From UMGS1002 sp964570825 (lineage in GTDB: Bacteria > Bacillota > Clostridia > Oscillospirales > CAG-272): a stretch of DNA of 64,000 bases. The stretch lies in NCBI GenBank assembly GCA_964570825.1, contig CAZMZJ010000001.1, positions 124,001-188,000 on the forward strand. The letters run 5' to 3'. The position numbers and the translations under genes were made by a program. Below, piece after piece: positions 61,931-64,000 of the stretch (its first letter is position 1; each line of letters opens with the position of its first letter). Under the pieces are notes generated by a model. That model did not search any database and was not told the origin of the DNA. It saw nothing but the letters and a program-made list of their open reading frames with translations.

Positions 61931-62661
61931 TGACCATAGACGCATCGCGGCTCGGCTTCAAGGAGCTGAACGATTTGATAAGGAACGCAAAAGAAGACTG
62001 TGTCCTCGAGGGCTGCCTCGGTCAGCGTTTCATCGCCGCGGGACTTGGCGGAATTTCGCTAAAAATAAAAGGAGTTCCAGGGAACGCTCTCGGAGCTTAC
62101 CTCAACGGCGCTGAAATTGAGGTTTTCGGCAATGCTCAGGACGCTGTCGGAGACACGATGAACGCCGGAACGATAATAATACACGGCAGCATCGGGGACG
62201 CCGCCGGCTACGCTATGCGCGACGGGCGCATTTTTATCCGCGGGAACGCAGGTTACCGCGCTGGCATACACATGAAAGCATATAAAGATAAAATTCCTGT
62301 CATCATCATCGGCGGCAAGACCGGAAGCTTTCTCGGCGAGTACCAAGCGGGAGGCGACATAATAGTGCTCGGACTGAATTATACTGACCGTGACATGCAA
62401 AAGCCCTCCGTTGGCGATTTTCCCTGTACCGGTATGCACGGAGGCCGTATGTTCATCCGCGGCGACTGCGGCAATATAGCCTTTCCGTCTCAGGTTACCG
62501 CGCGGCGTGCATCAGAATCAGATATTGCGACAATAGAAAAGCAATTATCTGAGTACTGCCGCGTATTCGGGATCGAAGCGAAGGAAATTTTTGATTCCGA
62601 TTTCACACTTATTACTCCCGACACCAAAAACCCGTACAAGCAGATGTACGTTCAGAACTGA
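61930..62661 (+). CDS. gltB3: Split glutamate synthase, GXGXG (alpha) subunit
   Basis: 243 residues of right-handed beta-helix with repeated G-xx-G-x-x-x-G turns: GNALGAYLNG, GNAQDAVGDTMNAG, GSIGDAAGYAMRDG, GNAGYRAGIHMKAY and GGKTGSFLGEYQAGG. It is the structural domain that follows the FMN domain in GltB, here a separate gene as in archaea and many Clostridia. Overlaps the reductase gene by one base. The C-terminal 60 residues lie outside the repeat. Confidence 0.93.
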   Translation: MTIDASRLGFKELNDLIRNAKEDCVLEGCLGQRFIAAGLGGISLKIKGVPGNALGAYLNGAEIEVFGNAQDAVGDTMNAGTIIIHGSIGDAAGYAMRDGRIFIRGNAGYRAGIHMKAYKDKIPVIIIGGKTGSFLGEYQAGGDIIVLGLNYTDRDMQKPSVGDFPCTGMHGGRMFIRGDCGNIAFPSQVTARRASESDIATIEKQLSEYCRVFGIEAKEIFDSDFTLITPDTKNPYKQMYVQN

Positions 62662-62749
62662 TATTTTTATAACCGGTCAATTATAGTGTGCAAAATCCGC
62701 TAAACGCTAATGCGGATATTTTCAACATAAAATTAACAGGAGGCTTACA

Positions 62750-63952
62750 ATGGGATATTCGGTCGATGAGGTAATGCAGTATGTCCGGGAGGAGGATGTA
62801 AAATTCATCCGCCTTGCATTCTGCGATGTCGGCGGAACGCAAAAAAACGTATCGATCATGCCGTATGAGCTTGAAAGAGCGTTCAAATATGGAATTTCCA
62901 TTGATGCATCGGCTGTCCGGGGATTCGGGGGCGTTGTAAACTCAGATCTCTTTCTTGTACCCGATCCGGCGACTCTTGCCATCCTTCCATGGCGTCCCGA
63001 CCACGGAAGGGTGGTTAGGATGTTCTGCAATATACGACGCCCTGACGGAAGCGAGTTTGAGTGCGACACACGCAGTCTGCTGATAAAAGCGGCACGCTAT
63101 GCAAAAGAGGAAGGTTATTCGCTGAACTTCGGAACCGAATATGAATTCTACCTTTTCAAGGCGGATGAAAACGGCAATTCCACAGGAGAAACATATGACA
63201 ACGCGGGATATATGGATATAGCTCCGGATGACAAGGGCGAAAATGTCCGCCGTGAAATTTGTTTTTCTCTTGAACGGATGGGGATAATCCCCGAAGCGTC
63301 GCATCATGAAGAGGGGCCCGGCCAAAATGAAATTGACTTCAGGTTTTCCGACCCGCTCACAGCGGCTGACAATGCCGTCACATTCCGTTCCGTTGTAAGG
63401 ACAATAGCCTCGCGCAACGGGCTTTATGCCGACTTCTCCCCTAAGCCTCTTTCCTCACATCCCGGAAATGGCCTGCACATAAATATATCAGCCTCGTCCT
63501 CCGATGGCAGGGATATTACCGGCGGTTTTATTGCGGGCATTATTGAAAATATCACCGGCATGACGTTGTTTCTCAATCCTGTCGAGGATTCTTACAGGCG
63601 GCTGGGGTGCGGCAAATCGCCCAAATATATAACATGGTCACCTGAAAACCGCTCGCAGCTTATACGCATTCCTGCGGCGGAGGATATATACCGGCGTTTT
63701 GAACTGCGCTCCCCCGACCCGTCTGCAAATCCCTATCTCGCATTCGCGCTGCTTATTTATGCAGGAATCGACGGCGTGAAAAACGGGATACCTCTGCCCG
63801 AACCCGCGGATATTGACCTTTTCAGCGCGGATGCGTCTATTCTTGAGAAATACAAAACGTTGCCCGCGACTCTAAAAGACGCCCGCAGGGCCGCATATGA
63901 AAGCACTTTCATTAAAAGCCATATTCCGGAAAAATTATTAGCATCATTCTGA
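62750..63952 (+). CDS. glnA: Glutamine synthetase type I (short form)
   Basis: 400 residues, shorter than the usual 440-470. FGTEYEFYLF holds a metal-binding glutamate, GPGQNEIDFRF the second set, GNGLHINIS the ATP-site histidine segment, NPVEDSYRRLG and WSPENRSQLIRIP the arginine loop. The region between the HINIS strand and TGMTLFLNP is compressed relative to GSI-alpha. The adenylylation tyrosine motif is absent. A weak hairpin (ATCCGC/GCGGAT, 62695-62717) precedes it. Last complete gene of the operon and next to a further gene at the edge. Confidence 0.93.
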   Translation: MGYSVDEVMQYVREEDVKFIRLAFCDVGGTQKNVSIMPYELERAFKYGISIDASAVRGFGGVVNSDLFLVPDPATLAILPWRPDHGRVVRMFCNIRRPDGSEFECDTRSLLIKAARYAKEEGYSLNFGTEYEFYLFKADENGNSTGETYDNAGYMDIAPDDKGENVRREICFSLERMGIIPEASHHEEGPGQNEIDFRFSDPLTAADNAVTFRSVVRTIASRNGLYADFSPKPLSSHPGNGLHINISASSSDGRDITGGFIAGIIENITGMTLFLNPVEDSYRRLGCGKSPKYITWSPENRSQLIRIPAAEDIYRRFELRSPDPSANPYLAFALLIYAGIDGVKNGIPLPEPADIDLFSADASILEKYKTLPATLKDARRAAYESTFIKSHIPEKLLASF

Positions 63953-63989
63953 ATTCTGACGAATTGCAGCTGAACGGAGGTGACCGTCA

Positions 63990-64000
63990 ATGGTATTCAA
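63990..64000 (+). CDS. Start of a further gene, cut by window edge
   Basis: ATG at 63990 (MVF...) preceded by cggaggtga, an excellent ribosome site, 37 bp after glnA. Only three complete codons are visible, so nothing can be said about the product. In related operons an ANTAR-domain antiterminator may lie here, which would fit the leader terminators. Confidence 0.7.

Overview
The window looks like a chromosomal segment of an anaerobic, spore-forming Bacillota (class Clostridia, probably a gut Oscillospiraceae-like or related uncultured lineage; the exact taxon is inference). Pointers are a SpoIVFA/SpoIVFB sporulation pair, a T-box leader, a type I cyclic-di-GMP riboswitch, the SCIFF peptide and its radical SAM maturase, the Prp protease next to L27 with its cleavable N-terminus, type III glutamine synthetase and a split glutamate synthase. 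I see no insertion sequence, prophage or CRISPR array.

Layout. 0-6.4 kb (minus): arginine operon argG-argH-argC-argJ-argB-argD, with two 18-bp ARG-box-like sites over the promoter. 6.5-7.5 kb: a lipoprotein D,D-carboxypeptidase. 7.6-12.5 kb (minus): archaeal-type, probably non-discriminating AspRS after gatC-gatA-gatB, led by a T-box with an Asn specifier; together they would make Asn-tRNA(Asn) by transamidation. 12.6-14.8 kb: class II aldolase and rplU-prp-rpmA. 14.9-15.1 kb: tRNA-Arg(CCT) whose 5' leader is a tandem array of hairpins that mimic and complement the tRNA 5' end. 15.1-16.6 kb: a VanZ-like protein and a ROK-type regulator.

16.7-29.9 kb (minus) is the most unusual part. A cyclic-di-GMP-I riboswitch with an overlapping terminator leads six genes: three small exported proteins with N-terminal hydrophobic segments, a SipW-like signal peptidase homologue that has lost its catalytic residues, an intact SipW-type signal peptidase, and a 3,092-residue Ser/Thr/Tyr-rich giant protein built from about twelve diverged modules. 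I infer a cyclic-di-GMP-induced, SipW-dependent extracellular fibre or matrix system.

30-33.6 kb (minus): Orn/Lys/Arg decarboxylase-fold enzyme, SCIFF maturase and SCIFF precursor, and a small 8-Cys protein. 33.9-37 kb: a 52-residue small protein, flotillin and its NfeD partner, and a DUF1836 regulator. 37.3-42.9 kb (plus): spoIVFA-spoIVFB-like genes and potABCD. 42.9-47.7 kb: dxs and two CNNM/CBS/CorC membrane proteins. 47.8-53.1 kb (plus): ylxM-ffh-rpsP-khpA, an orphan gene, glpK and a YhhN protein. 53.2-64 kb: a nitrogen-assimilation block with an Amt-PII fusion and GSIII on the minus strand, and a divergent split glutamate synthase operon with ferredoxin, FAD reductase and GSI on the plus strand. 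Several of its transcription units start with intrinsic-terminator leaders. A further gene starts at the right edge.
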